This document shows positions 47,037 through 56,328 of a stretch of DNA of 64,000 nucleotides, in pieces. The notes beneath the pieces are model-generated. The model ran no database searches. It saw only the letters and a list, made by a program, of their open reading frames with translations, and was not told where the DNA came from. The stretch is from Paratrimastix pyriformis (Eukaryota > Preaxostyla > Paratrimastigidae): positions 62,001 through 126,000 of the forward strand of contig JAPMOS010000082.1 in assembly GCA_027972325.1 (NCBI GenBank), given 5' to 3'. A program made the position numbers and the translations under genes. The number at the start of each line of letters is the position of its first letter. Position 1 is the first letter of the stretch.

Positions 47037-49694
47037 GTCGAGTTGAAGCGTGTAGACGCGTGCGCGAGCTCCGTCCACTTGCTTCCGACTCGTTGTCCAC
47101 TTCGCAATCGGGTGGCCAGCGGCGTTCATTAGGTTGTAGACTAGCTCGTGGCACTTGGCTGCATCGAATTTCGTGATGAAGCGGACTGCCTTCAGTTCAT
47201 CTTTGTGGCGCTCGAGTACTGCTTGCGTAGCTGCGGCGGACGGCGACTGGAAAGCTTCCTCTGCGCTGAACACGAGTGTCGAATCGTGTGCACGGACAGT
47301 ATCGATGACCTCTTTCGCAACGGTCAAGACGATTCTGCGGTCGATTTGTGGAATGATTGATGCCGCGCCTCGAGTAGCCAGCCCCGCATTCGCGACCGCC
47401 CTCTCAGTCTTTCCTTGTTCCGCGACCACAGCTTCCACCTTCCTCAGCTGCACGTCGATATCAGGACGTGGCACGGTCGCAGGCAGCGAAGTGATCGTAT
47501 CTGCTCTCGTACACTTATCGTGTGCATGTCGCAGCATCTCTACGCCTCGCGTGACGCTTCCATTCTCTGCTTGCGCCTTGATCATCTTGTGGTACATGTT
47601 ACGTGTTGCTTTGTGATGATAGACGATGACGTCATTGGGGAGAACGTTGATACCCTGTTCGACATCCATGCCTAGATCGTTCGTCATTTCACGCCAGGCG
47701 TTCTTCTCCTCGAACAGTGGGTCGTGAACGGTCATAAGGTACGCCGTGTTGTTCTTCTTCCCGAGTTCCGCAGCTTCATCAGGTGTAGGAACCCAGTGAT
47801 CTACCGTTCGGTGCCAGCGGTTGTCTTCAGTCATCGTCCAGCCCAACAGCGCGATGATCTTGCCACTCATGTCTGGACGGAACAGGTCAACCTTATCGAT
47901 CTCTGGCGCGTTCATCTCTGCGAACTGGAGATTGTAGTTGTGGTGCTTCAGCGTCTGCACAATGAACGGTAACGCGTTGGTCATCAGTTCGTTGTTGCGC
48001 GCATCGAGCATAGTTAGCACTTGCTGCGGAACTGTCCAGTCGCAGCGGCCATCGAAGAAGGCGTGTTCGACCGTATTGCCGAGTGAGAAGATCTGTTCTA
48101 GCGTCTGAGTCTTGACCTCACACTTGTTGTGTTGATATACAATGAGGCCCTCGTTCATCCTGTAGCGGCGAACGCGGAAAATGGCTTGCGCCGTCTCGAT
48201 GGGACTCATATTGCTGTTGATGAGATGGACGAACGTGTCGAAGTGGTCGATGTTGATGTCGACACCAGCCGTGATCGTGCTCGTGTACATCAGGAGTCGG
48301 GTGTCGTTTTCTACGAGATAGCGGCCAACGTCGCCGGAGATGATCTGACGCTTCTGTGCGAAGTGGCTGACGTACTCGTCGCCACGCTGGTGCATCTCGT
48401 TATCCTTGCCGCTGAAGGTCACGATGTGGATGTTGGGAAGCGCATCCTGTACGTACTGACGGATGGATTCCATGATGTTACGGCCAGAGATGAAGCAGGC
48501 TACGCGCTTATCCTGTTGCAGCAGCTTCAGAATGGATCCGGTGAGGTAGGTTAGGCCGCGATTCTCCTTGCTATCGCGGAACGACGCCTGGATGAACTTG
48601 ACGTTGTACGCAGGCATATCCTTGTTGAAGTCGACGCGTATTGCCCGGATAGGCTTCCGTGGACCGTAGGACGACATCATCGTTTCAAGGAGCTTCAGCG
48701 TCGAGTCCTGCAGCAAGCCATCCATTGCTACGACGTGTTCAGCGTGCGTCATCAACTCGCAGAGGGTTTGCACGATCTTGGTATCGTTCGTGCTCTTGAC
48801 TTGATTGAGTAGGCTTTCGATCTCATCAAGCACAAGGTACTCGATGGTGCGTTTGCCGGAGATTGATGTGCCCAAGTTGTTAATGTCCACACGTCCCAAG
48901 CTGTCGACTTGAATGATGAGTCGAGGATGCTGATGGATCGAGATGCTGCGTTCCTTGAGATCGAGATAGGATTCGAATGGAAGGCTGTTTGGTGACGTGT
49001 AACGCTTCATGTAGTCAAAGGCGAGCGTACGGCGGACTGAAATCATCACTGCGCTACACTGCGGCTGCTCGACCGTCAGAATACGCGTCAGGTTTTGTGT
49101 CTTGCCTGATCCCATGCGCGCTTTGATGCAGGTGAGGCGATCTGTTGGGTTGCACGTGATGTATTCGTCGGCGCGATGGTCAGATTCAAACGGAGCACAA
49201 GCATTGTAGTGTTGCTGAAGCTTCTGATGGTAGGTTAGCTTGGCGTTGGCCTTGAACGCAACCTCTTTATCATCGTCGTGGCAACGCGAGCAGTGGAAGA
49301 TGTATTGACTGGAGCTTTGCGAGATCCATCCGCCGTCTTTCATGTGTCTCTTGTTGCATAGTTCGCAATCGTACGGTTTCGACGGCACGATACGGATGCG
49401 GCCTTTGTTGGCTTCCTGCGCTGTGTACTCACCAAACTTCTCCGTGAGGTACTCGGTCAACGCTTTTGGAAACTCGCCCACTTTCGCCTGATAGATGATG
49501 GGTTCCACTTCGATGAGACGGTCGGAGAAGTTGAGTACTTGGGCATCGAACTCCGGAACGTTGACGGTATAGGTGATGAGTGATTGGAGGATCTGATCAA
49601 GCGTGACGTGTTCGCAGACTGGGTCAGTCTCAAGTCGCACAACGCGGTGATCCATCGCTGACTTAACGATCTTATCCTGCGTGAAACAGCGCAT
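47031..49694 (-). CDS. Origin-binding-protein-like SF2 helicase
   Basis: 887 residues. Residues 110-138 hold CELC and HCSRC, a zinc ribbon like those beside primase domains. The helicase follows: Walker A KARMGSGKT (191-199), VLDEIESLL (288-296, DE-box), CFISGRN (400-406), LLMYTSTITAGVDI (467-480, motif V) and AQAIFRVRRYR (502-512, motif VI). This set is that of the herpesvirus UL9 / origin-binding-protein group. The C-terminal third (HDKCTRADTITSLP, then VVAEQGKTERAV) has no known domain and may bind DNA. GC content near 50% and codon use differ from the AT-rich neighbours. The frame is open upstream only to the border of the insert, so the N-terminus may be incomplete. Confidence 0.7.
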   Translation of the reverse strand: MRCFTQDKIVKSAMDHRVVRLETDPVCEHVTLDQILQSLITYTVNVPEFDAQVLNFSDRLIEVEPIIYQAKVGEFPKALTEYLTEKFGEYTAQEANKGRIRIVPSKPYDCELCNKRHMKDGGWISQSSSQYIFHCSRCHDDDKEVAFKANAKLTYHQKLQQHYNACAPFESDHRADEYITCNPTDRLTCIKARMGSGKTQNLTRILTVEQPQCSAVMISVRRTLAFDYMKRYTSPNSLPFESYLDLKERSISIHQHPRLIIQVDSLGRVDINNLGTSISGKRTIEYLVLDEIESLLNQVKSTNDTKIVQTLCELMTHAEHVVAMDGLLQDSTLKLLETMMSSYGPRKPIRAIRVDFNKDMPAYNVKFIQASFRDSKENRGLTYLTGSILKLLQQDKRVACFISGRNIMESIRQYVQDALPNIHIVTFSGKDNEMHQRGDEYVSHFAQKRQIISGDVGRYLVENDTRLLMYTSTITAGVDINIDHFDTFVHLINSNMSPIETAQAIFRVRRYRMNEGLIVYQHNKCEVKTQTLEQIFSLGNTVEHAFFDGRCDWTVPQQVLTMLDARNNELMTNALPFIVQTLKHHNYNLQFAEMNAPEIDKVDLFRPDMSGKIIALLGWTMTEDNRWHRTVDHWVPTPDEAAELGKKNNTAYLMTVHDPLFEEKNAWREMTNDLGMDVEQGINVLPNDVIVYHHKATRNMYHKMIKAQAENGSVTRGVEMLRHAHDKCTRADTITSLPATVPRPDIDVQLRKVEAVVAEQGKTERAVANAGLATRGAASIIPQIDRRIVLTVAKEVIDTVRAHDSTLVFSAEEAFQSPSAAATQAVLERHKDELKAVRFITKFDAAKCHELVYNLMNAAGHPIAKWTTSRKQVDGARARVYTLQLDV

Positions 49695-49708
49695 CGTGTG
49701 GCCTCGCG

Positions 49709-49712
49709 ATCA
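49709..49712. repeat. 4-bp duplication at insert 2, right copy
   Basis: ATCA, pairing with 45,739-45,742. Confidence 0.7.
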
Positions 49713-49953
49713 ATTCATCTGAAGGCATTGAATCATCTTTTGCGTCATCCTTTTCATCTTTTGCATCATTGCTATTATCATCACTGTTATCATCATTGCT
49801 GTTATCATCATCGCTATTATCATCACTGTTATCATCATTACTGTTATCATCACTATTATCATCACCTACAGGTATTGATATTTCACTACATGACGACACA
49901 AATGATTGCATATCGTCATCATCACCATTGAAATCAAGTGAGCCAAATGACAT
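49713..49953 (-). pseudogene. Fossil element: N-terminal piece of the acidic protein (copy 1)
   Basis: Starts SFGSLDFNGDDDDMQSFVSS and passes into a (DDNS/NDDN)n tract encoded by an ATC/ATT trinucleotide repeat, then KDEKDDAKDDSMP. It is separated from the rest by insert 2. Confidence 0.7.
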
Positions 49954-50022
49954 CCTGTGTTAACTAATATAGTTCATGCACAAAATATTTTTTTTCTTAA
50001 TAGACTATAGTTAGAATCCACA
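49954..50022. promoter_or_regulatory. Divergent promoter between acidic-protein and ATPase genes
   Basis: 69 bp. Plus strand: GACTATAGTTAGAAT 8-10 bp before the ATPase ATG. Minus strand: ACTATATTAGTTAAC about 10-15 bp before the other ATG. A T-run separates them. The copy at 57,343-57,411 is nearly identical. Confidence 0.55.
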
Positions 50023-50988
50023 ATGTCAGACAAAAGTAGCAATGACGAGTTAACGGTAAAGAAGGTATTCAAATGCGCAGAATGTGGCAAGGAATATAAA
50101 AGCGAGAAATGGTTGAAGAAACACAAGTGTGCAGATGTGAAAGAGAAGAAAGAGAAGAAAGAGAAGAAGGAGAAGAAGGAGAAGAAAGAGAAGAAAGAGA
50201 AGAAAGAAGAGGAAGTGGTTGAAGATGAAGATGAAGACAGCCCAGTGGAACAAAAGCAGATTGTTTTCATTCCACCAGAGACAAAAGATGATGATGCCAA
50301 TATTGTCGAGATAAATGGCATCAAGATGCCAAAGTTTGACACATCCGAAATAGTAGATAGGTTCAAAAACAAGAAAGAGCCATTCATATCATTGCATTAC
50401 GGTATGAAGGAAAGTGGGAAGACGACATCAGTTCTGTCAATCATCAAGAAGATACGCAGTGAAATTGATAAGATATACCTTTTCACAGTCGCCCAAGACA
50501 ATAAAGACAGATATCAGAAAGAGTTAGGCAATATCCCAGATGACCAATGCTTTGGAGGCTTTGATAATGAAGACACACCACTATTTATCAAGAAGCTAAT
50601 CAAGTTCCAAGAGAAGACTAAAGGCAAGAAGACAGTTCTATTAATATTTGATGATATATTGGATGGAAGCAACAAGCTACATCAGAGCGGCATATTGGGC
50701 AGTCTATTTTGTAATCACAGGCGGTACAACATATCAGTCATATTAACCACACAAATACCAACAGGTATATCCCCAAGAACCAGGCAGAACACCAACTATT
50801 GCTTTGTGCATTACAGCAAGAATGAAATGGTGAAAGACATCATTTATCATGATTACATGTCCTGTATGAAGAAGTCAGACTTTGCAGAGCTATTTGAGAA
50901 GGTAACGGCAGACCATAACATATTGGTAATTAAGCCATTGCTACATGATAATTACCTGAACCTTTACAACGCTATGTGGAAGAAATAA
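50023..50988 (+). CDS. Fossil element: A32-like genome-packaging ATPase (copy 1)
   Basis: 321 residues. A C2H2-like finger comes first (FKCAECGKEYKSEKWLKKHKC, 17-37), then a (KEKKEKK)n tract and an acidic patch. The ATPase domain has SLHYGMKESGKTTSVLS (Walker A, about 125-140), KTVLLIFDDILDGSNK (Walker B), then ILGSLFCNHRRYNISVILTTQ with the sensor Gln. This is the FtsK/HerA-type packaging ATPase of Polintons, virophages and large DNA viruses, which drives DNA into the capsid. The finger and Lys/Glu tract are additions to the core domain. Looks whole; copy 2 has a longer Lys/Glu tract. Confidence 0.8.
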   Translation: MSDKSSNDELTVKKVFKCAECGKEYKSEKWLKKHKCADVKEKKEKKEKKEKKEKKEKKEKKEEEVVEDEDEDSPVEQKQIVFIPPETKDDDANIVEINGIKMPKFDTSEIVDRFKNKKEPFISLHYGMKESGKTTSVLSIIKKIRSEIDKIYLFTVAQDNKDRYQKELGNIPDDQCFGGFDNEDTPLFIKKLIKFQEKTKGKKTVLLIFDDILDGSNKLHQSGILGSLFCNHRRYNISVILTTQIPTGISPRTRQNTNYCFVHYSKNEMVKDIIYHDYMSCMKKSDFAELFEKVTADHNILVIKPLLHDNYLNLYNAMWKK

Positions 50989-51009
50989 TAATCTAAGTAT
51001 ATAATAAGC

Positions 51010-51288
51010 ATGGACGTTATGCACGTAGTGGAGAAGCTTATGAGCCAGATAAGGGAATTTGATGACATGCGACATGAGAACATCAGACTGAAGTATATAG
51101 TCAAGTGTATAGCATCATTAGCAGTCACAGGCGACATTAATGAAGAGCTATTGAATGTTATGCATAATGAGTTATCATCGAGTGAAGTGAAGTCAATCAC
51201 AATTGGTGCATCACATGAACTATACAGAGCTAAAGTGAAGGCAGTGGAGAGACACAGAGATGATGTGAAGTTCACATCATCCGAATGA
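51010..51288 (+). CDS. Fossil element: 92-residue helical protein (copy 1)
   Basis: Two long helices (VVEKLMSQIREFDDMRHENIR, VKAVERHRDDVKF) around a short middle (AVTGDINEELLNVMHNEL). It may be a scaffold or adaptor that works with the neighbouring ATPase and capsid. No family recognised. Looks whole. Confidence 0.5.
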   Translation: MDVMHVVEKLMSQIREFDDMRHENIRLKYIVKCIASLAVTGDINEELLNVMHNELSSSEVKSITIGASHELYRAKVKAVERHRDDVKFTSSE

Positions 51289-51344
51289 ATAGTGCACTAA
51301 TTTCATCCCTATTTTTTTTATCATGGTATAATATTAATTATTAC

Positions 51345-51385
51345 CATGGCAACGTCGATTATCCTAAAGTCACACACTAGTAGGT
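51345..51385 (+). pseudogene. Fossil element: start of capsid gene at the tandem-block border
   Basis: The first residues match those of the gene at 58,753 (ATSIILKSHT). The sequence then passes directly into the start of copy 2. The gene is broken here by the block border. Confidence 0.8.
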
Positions 51386-51454
51386 AGTAGTTATAAAAGG
51401 CGGTTTCTGAAATTTCAAAAAGATGTCTCTCGATTTAAAAAATGCAACGCTTGA

Positions 51455-52139
51455 AGCTCAATTCGATTGAAATTTTCGTTTCTTTCGATGTTCCGCCTTT
51501 GTCAAATTTCTGTTCAAGCGATGAAAAAATGATAATTCTTTTCAATCAAGCTGTTCAATTTTGTGCATTCTTTTCCATCAAGCTGACATGAATTTTTGTG
51601 GCAAAAACAGCGAAAAAAGTGATAAAACGATTTTCACCAAATGCATCATTTCATTCAAATTAAGCATCAAGCGTTAATAAATCAAGCAAGCTACATGCGT
51701 TATTTGTCATGAAAATAAATCCATGATAAAACAGCATTTTAAAACGAATCATCAGCAATTTAATCAAGCGTATCAAAACAATGCATTCTTTAGTGATAAA
51801 TGATGATAAATTGTTGATGATAGGAAAATCGATTTGAATGAAATGCTAATAAATAAATGTGAAATATCAAAGCAGCTACAGAGCATTTAGAGCATGATTT
51901 CAATCAGCTACGAATGAATTGGAACACTATTTCAATCAGCTACAGATGATTTACGAAGATGCAAAAAACATGAGCCTTTTGATGTTAAGCTTTAGGGCCT
52001 AAAAGAGATAAAATGGGACAGCTACAGAGGGAAGAATGCATAAATTGGAAACGATTGGGCAGATATGAGGAGGCATGGAAAAGATGGGAGGACATTTTAA
52101 GAAAAATAATTATCTATAGTTAGTATATCAGAACAAGCA
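51455..52139. other. Non-coding AT-rich region (copy 2)
   Basis: Counterpart of 40,096-40,780 with scattered substitutions. No gene seen. It ends in the CTATAGTTAG box at about 52,108-52,122. Confidence 0.5.
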
Positions 52140-52817
52140 ATGTCAAGCAAGCAATCCAGTCAATCAGTCAGCAAGGTAGTGCTAAATCCAGAGGACTTTT
52201 CAGTGAAGAAGCTGAAGATACAAGCTTTATCGTCATTTGCCCTAAAGCAAAAGAAGGAGATGAAGATGTGCCATATAGAGCACAATGAGAGTGATTTGTT
52301 AGTGCAGACGCCAGAGATTAATTTAGGGCCGTATGGAGTGAACTTTTTCGAGAATACAAAGACGATTCGAGTACCATGTGAGAATGCAGGCGACGACTTT
52401 AAGAAGATGATTGACAAGTTAGAGAAGTATTGCCAGAACAACGTTGAAGAGATAGTCAAAGGGGCATTTGAGAATGCAAAGCCAGATGATTATGTGTATA
52501 AATCGTTCGCTAAGAAGAGTGACAATGACAGATATCCCAGCTACTATAAAATAACAGTTGGATATGAAGACACATTGTACCCATCAGTCTTTAGGATGAA
52601 AGGGGATGATATAATAAAGGATGAAACGATTGAAACGAACGATGATTTACGTAAAGCCGTAAATCCCGGCAGTGTAGTAAAAATGATAATTCAGATAAAG
52701 GTATGGGTTGATGATAGTAATCATTATGGCATATCAGCATCATGTAAACAGTTGCTTATAGTGGAAGCAGGAAAGAAGAAAGAAAGGGAATACGACAATG
52801 TACCACTATTTGGTTAG
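52140..52817 (+). CDS. Fossil element: conserved DNA-virus protein, possible ssDNA-binding (copy 2)
   Basis: 225 residues, identical to copy 1 except for two conservative changes (FRMKGDDII for FRIKGDDIV). Both copies keep the full frame, so neither shows decay. The function proposal is that given for 40,781-41,458. Confidence 0.45.
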   Translation: MSSKQSSQSVSKVVLNPEDFSVKKLKIQALSSFALKQKKEMKMCHIEHNESDLLVQTPEINLGPYGVNFFENTKTIRVPCENAGDDFKKMIDKLEKYCQNNVEEIVKGAFENAKPDDYVYKSFAKKSDNDRYPSYYKITVGYEDTLYPSVFRMKGDDIIKDETIETNDDLRKAVNPGSVVKMIIQIKVWVDDSNHYGISASCKQLLIVEAGKKKEREYDNVPLFG

Positions 52818-55795
52818 ATGTTGATGGTACTTGGATTGGGTGAATTGTTTATTTTCCATGCAGCCTTGAGGGTTGAATCAGAAGCAATGTAGAATACCAT
52901 TTTATTGTTATTAACTACAGCAGGTGGCGAAGGAAGGAATGTAACAGAAATCATTTGTTTGATTTCCGCTACAGTTGTTTTCAGCATTTCTATTTCAGCT
53001 TTAAGTGATGTGTTTTCATCAGTCAATGCGTCACAACGGGACTTAAGCTTTTGCATTTCATTTAGCATCATGAAGGGCAGTTTATCTTGTCGAATACCCT
53101 CAACAACACCATCTTTATAATATACCAATTCAGGGCAGACAGTTTTGCATTCCTCAGCAATCAGTCCATAGCATTTAGTCAGTTTTGTGTCATCTTTAAA
53201 GTTGAAGTTGACAGGCCTAAGTTTATATAGATATGAAGTGTCCTCCATATCAGCAACATTCGTTTTGTACCTAATTGACGATGAAGGAACATGTAATTTT
53301 CCCGATGTGTCAATGTATACCTGAAGTGAATCACCAGTCGATTGGGTTGTAGAACGGATCAGAGGCGAAGTAATACGTGTTTCACCAAAGTTCATGCAGT
53401 TTACAGCGCCGGAAGAAATCGTGACACCATAATTCGAGTTGTTAGCAGTAAAAAAGGCAGAGTCAGTGTCACCATTGATGCTGATTTTATTTCCAGTTGA
53501 TGTAATTGAAGCGACAGTGTTGGATTTTCCAGCAATATTTTCGGCACGCCAGATGCTATTTGTTGTAGTGATAAACCCATTCAAATCGCTGACGAGATAG
53601 CCATTTACATTTTGTGGAAGACGAATTCCAGCAGGAAAAGAAGCAATACCACGTGCAAATAGGGCGCCCGTGTTCGAATTGACAGAGAAATTAGTAATAT
53701 TGTCACTGTTTTCGAAGAGTATGCCACAATTGGAATTGTTATAAGTCCTAAGCCTAAGTGCCTGTCCTGAGAAGTCATATCCAACACATGCAGTAGTCCC
53801 ATCAAATGAAGTTGTAGCAGACAGATAAGCACCCCAAGCATTATCAGCAGTTCCATTGAAGCCAATTTTAAACCCGAGATTTGCGGAAGAAGTGGGCGGG
53901 CTAATTTTAGGGGTTGTCAAATTACCAGCAGCAGTTAATAGGCCACGAATAAAAGTGGCGCCAGTGGCCGAATTGCATGCAAAGTTGCAGACATTGTTTG
54001 AATTTTCGAATATGACACCAGTATTAGGGTCGTCATATACACGCACACGAATAGCATTTGACGTACTTGTTGTAGCATTTGAACATGCAGCGCCAGCAGT
54101 TCCCTTAAAATCAGCATAACTACTTATGTACATTCCCCAATTTGTGCTTGTTGATTCGTACATGGCTATTTTCAATGGAGTGCTTGTGTTTGATGCAAAA
54201 AGAGGGGCACAGATTGGATAACCGGCAGTGATTTTAGTACCATAAAGAGACAATATATCAGCAGCACCAATAGTGAACACATGATTGGGCGATGTGTCAT
54301 TTGCATTATAGTCACTATGATATTTGATGTTGCCTTTTGACTTGATTGAAAACGTCGTGTTATCACTATTTTCGAATGTAGTGTCAGTCGCATTGACAGT
54401 GAAGTTGCCAATTTTGAGCGATGTGTTGAGAGGAATAATGCTATCAATAGCCATTGGATTGTTTACTATTAGGTTACCGCCAGAAGTTGTGATTGAATTA
54501 GCAGTCAGTGCCAATGGGAATGCACCAGTGACAACATTACCAGCACTATCAGTTCCGAGTATTTGAGCATCCAGGATTTGAGTAGTTAGGTTGCCATTAC
54601 ACACAATATTACCAGAAGAAGTGACAGAGTTGCATGTGATTGCAGCAGGTACACTTAATGTCGAACCAGTTGGAGCCACTTTATCAGCGACAACAGTTGC
54701 ACAATAGATTTTGCTATTTGCATCACGTTGAACAATTGTTGAAGGAGCATTTGGAATGGACAAAGAAGCTATTTTGACATCAGTGATTGCACCATCAGTT
54801 ATATCATCAGTGACGATTTTTGACACGGCCAATTCGCCAGTTGCAGTTGAATGGACTACATTTGCAGATGTCATTGTTGGAATAATGACTTTACCAGCAT
54901 CATTGATTTGGAACAGAGAAGATGTACCATTGTTGGTTGTTATATTGAATGTGCTACCACTTTCATTATTATCATTGTCAATATCAATGAATACATTACC
55001 ATTCGAGTTGATGGCTAAATTGCCGGTTGTGGATGATTTGAGAGTGCCAGTTAAAACAGTGTTGGCAGTGAGATTGTTCACTTTAGTGTCACCAGTTGTG
55101 TTGCGGAGCATAATAGTTGATGGAATGTTTGCATCAGTTGCAGTTGTTGCAGAGTTGGACACTTTGCCAGCAGTTGTAATAGTACTTAGTTTGGCATCAG
55201 TAATAGTTCCATTAGTGATATCAGAGTTGACAATTGATGAATTAGTCAGGTTCCCAGAGGCATCACTATGAATGACACCAGTAGTTGTGAAGGATGATAT
55301 TTTGGCAGATGCAGCAGTGACTTTACCAGAAGTCATAAGGATGCCATTGATTGTCGTGCCATTTCCAGCAGTCATTTCAGAGATTGTGTCAAATTTAGCA
55401 GTGGTATTTTCATTTGCAGTGTTATTTTTCCAACATTGTGAAGCAGCATCATAAATGAGTATTTGTTTATCAACCAGTCCAGTAGCAGTGTCAACATTAG
55501 AGAGTTGTCCAATTGACATGTCCGGTATAGGAGCAGAAGGCAGCACAACATCACCAGTGAATTTCACGAGGCCATTAAATGTCGTTTCGCCATTAACAAC
55601 GTTTGTTTCGCCATTGATTGTGACATTGTTGCCAATCATGGCAGTTCCATCAATTGTGACATTTTTCTTTAATAGAGCGTCACATCTTATTTCAATCGGG
55701 TTTTCATTCTGAGTTTCAACAGCAATTCTGTCATATCCGTAGCTATTTGACAGTGATATCCTGTCAGTAAAAATGATTTTCTTTTGTGGTTCCAT
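52814..55795 (-). CDS. Fossil element: tail-fibre-like protein with S74 chaperone domain (copy 2)
   Basis: 993 residues with the same layout as copy 1 and about eleven replacements, all in the N-terminal half (for example DALLKKNVTIDGTAMIG for DTLLKKNVAIDGTATIG, and VTGAFP for VTRAFP). The S74 and coiled-coil parts are unchanged. The clustering in the shaft could mean variable receptor-facing residues, relaxed constraint, or gene conversion of the other half. Looks whole. Confidence 0.75.
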   Translation of the reverse strand: MEPQKKIIFTDRISLSNSYGYDRIAVETQNENPIEIRCDALLKKNVTIDGTAMIGNNVTINGETNVVNGETTFNGLVKFTGDVVLPSAPIPDMSIGQLSNVDTATGLVDKQILIYDAASQCWKNNTANENTTAKFDTISEMTAGNGTTINGILMTSGKVTAASAKISSFTTTGVIHSDASGNLTNSSIVNSDITNGTITDAKLSTITTAGKVSNSATTATDANIPSTIMLRNTTGDTKVNNLTANTVLTGTLKSSTTGNLAINSNGNVFIDIDNDNNESGSTFNITTNNGTSSLFQINDAGKVIIPTMTSANVVHSTATGELAVSKIVTDDITDGAITDVKIASLSIPNAPSTIVQRDANSKIYCATVVADKVAPTGSTLSVPAAITCNSVTSSGNIVCNGNLTTQILDAQILGTDSAGNVVTGAFPLALTANSITTSGGNLIVNNPMAIDSIIPLNTSLKIGNFTVNATDTTFENSDNTTFSIKSKGNIKYHSDYNANDTSPNHVFTIGAADILSLYGTKITAGYPICAPLFASNTSTPLKIAMYESTSTNWGMYISSYADFKGTAGAACSNATTSTSNAIRVRVYDDPNTGVIFENSNNVCNFACNSATGATFIRGLLTAAGNLTTPKISPPTSSANLGFKIGFNGTADNAWGAYLSATTSFDGTTACVGYDFSGQALRLRTYNNSNCGILFENSDNITNFSVNSNTGALFARGIASFPAGIRLPQNVNGYLVSDLNGFITTTNSIWRAENIAGKSNTVASITSTGNKISINGDTDSAFFTANNSNYGVTISSGAVNCMNFGETRITSPLIRSTTQSTGDSLQVYIDTSGKLHVPSSSIRYKTNVADMEDTSYLYKLRPVNFNFKDDTKLTKCYGLIAEECKTVCPELVYYKDGVVEGIRQDKLPFMMLNEMQKLKSRCDALTDENTSLKAEIEMLKTTVAEIKQMISVTFLPSPPAVVNNNKMVFYIASDSTLKAAWKINNSPNPSTINI

Positions 55796-55850
55796 CTATA
55801 ATACCACAGTAGAAAAATAGGAAAACATGAAAAGATGAAAGGTTAATGCT

Positions 55851-56279
55851 TTAGAACTTAGAGAGAATGAATGGGCGTATCATGTCGCCACCAATAACAG
55901 AGCAAATGACACCTACATAACGGTTGAGAACGCTTGTATCAAGTTTGTTTCCAAAAGCAAAACGAAGTGCCAGATATACAGCCATTGCCATTCCACCATC
56001 AATTAGTGCATTCTTTAGCATTAGAGTGTCGAAAGTAATGCCAGTCATGAGGTCTTTGCCATCAATTAGATTTTGTAGAATAGGAGCCACAATAGTGAGC
56101 CCACCAGCACCAGCTAAACCAACATTGAGATAATCAGCATAATCGCTACGTAGTGAAAGGGTTTTTGTGATGAGCCAATACAGTGATATTCCACTTATTG
56201 ATTTGATTGTGATATCTTTGAGGTCAATAGCAGCTTTAACATCGGTAGTAGTAGCCATGAATGATTTAATACTATTCAT
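55851..56279 (-). CDS. Fossil element: small membrane protein (copy 2)
   Basis: 142 residues with the same hydrophobic segments as copy 1 and three replacements. Looks whole. Confidence 0.5.
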   Translation of the reverse strand: MNSIKSFMATTTDVKAAIDLKDITIKSISGISLYWLITKTLSLRSDYADYLNVGLAGAGGLTIVAPILQNLIDGKDLMTGITFDTLMLKNALIDGGMAMAVYLALRFAFGNKLDTSVLNRYVGVICSVIGGDMIRPFILSKF

Positions 56280-56328
56280 GGAGAAAAAAATTGAGCAAAT
56301 TATGAGAAGAAGACGTATTTAGTAGTGA

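Larger units (their letters stand above)
45743..49708. mobile_element. Insert 2: satellite array plus origin-binding-type helicase gene
   Basis: 3,966 bp between ATCA duplications, GC-rich compared with its surroundings. The left edge is a GGGGGAT/G-run tract. Then comes a 1.2-kb array of GTGGCCAC-bearing repeats with a 584-bp period (46,325 against 46,909) and a 79-bp subperiod (46,437 against 46,516). A single 887-residue gene reads toward the array and fills the rest to within 14 bp of the right border. The borders do not match those of insert 1, so the two are not simple copies of one transposon. They may be pieces of a larger circular or repetitive parent. Confidence 0.75.
40027..51385. 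repeat. Tandem block copy 1 (with insert 2)
   Basis: Begins at AGTAGTTATAAAAGGCGG and runs to the start of the capsid gene, where copy 2 begins with the same words. Apart from the 3.97-kb insert at 45,743-49,708, it matches 51,386-58,784. Gene order is OB-like protein, fibre (minus), membrane protein (minus), acidic protein (minus), ATPase, 92-residue protein, capsid start. Confidence 0.9.

Noticed and set aside
47031-49694. The 887-residue helicase as a native gene of the Polinton-like element
   Set aside because: It is flanked by a 4-bp duplication, absent from the sister copy of the block, and differs in base composition.
49698-49963. His/Tyr-rich and Ser/Leu-rich frames opposite the acidic protein
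   Set aside because: They are the other strand of an ATC-type trinucleotide repeat inside a real gene.
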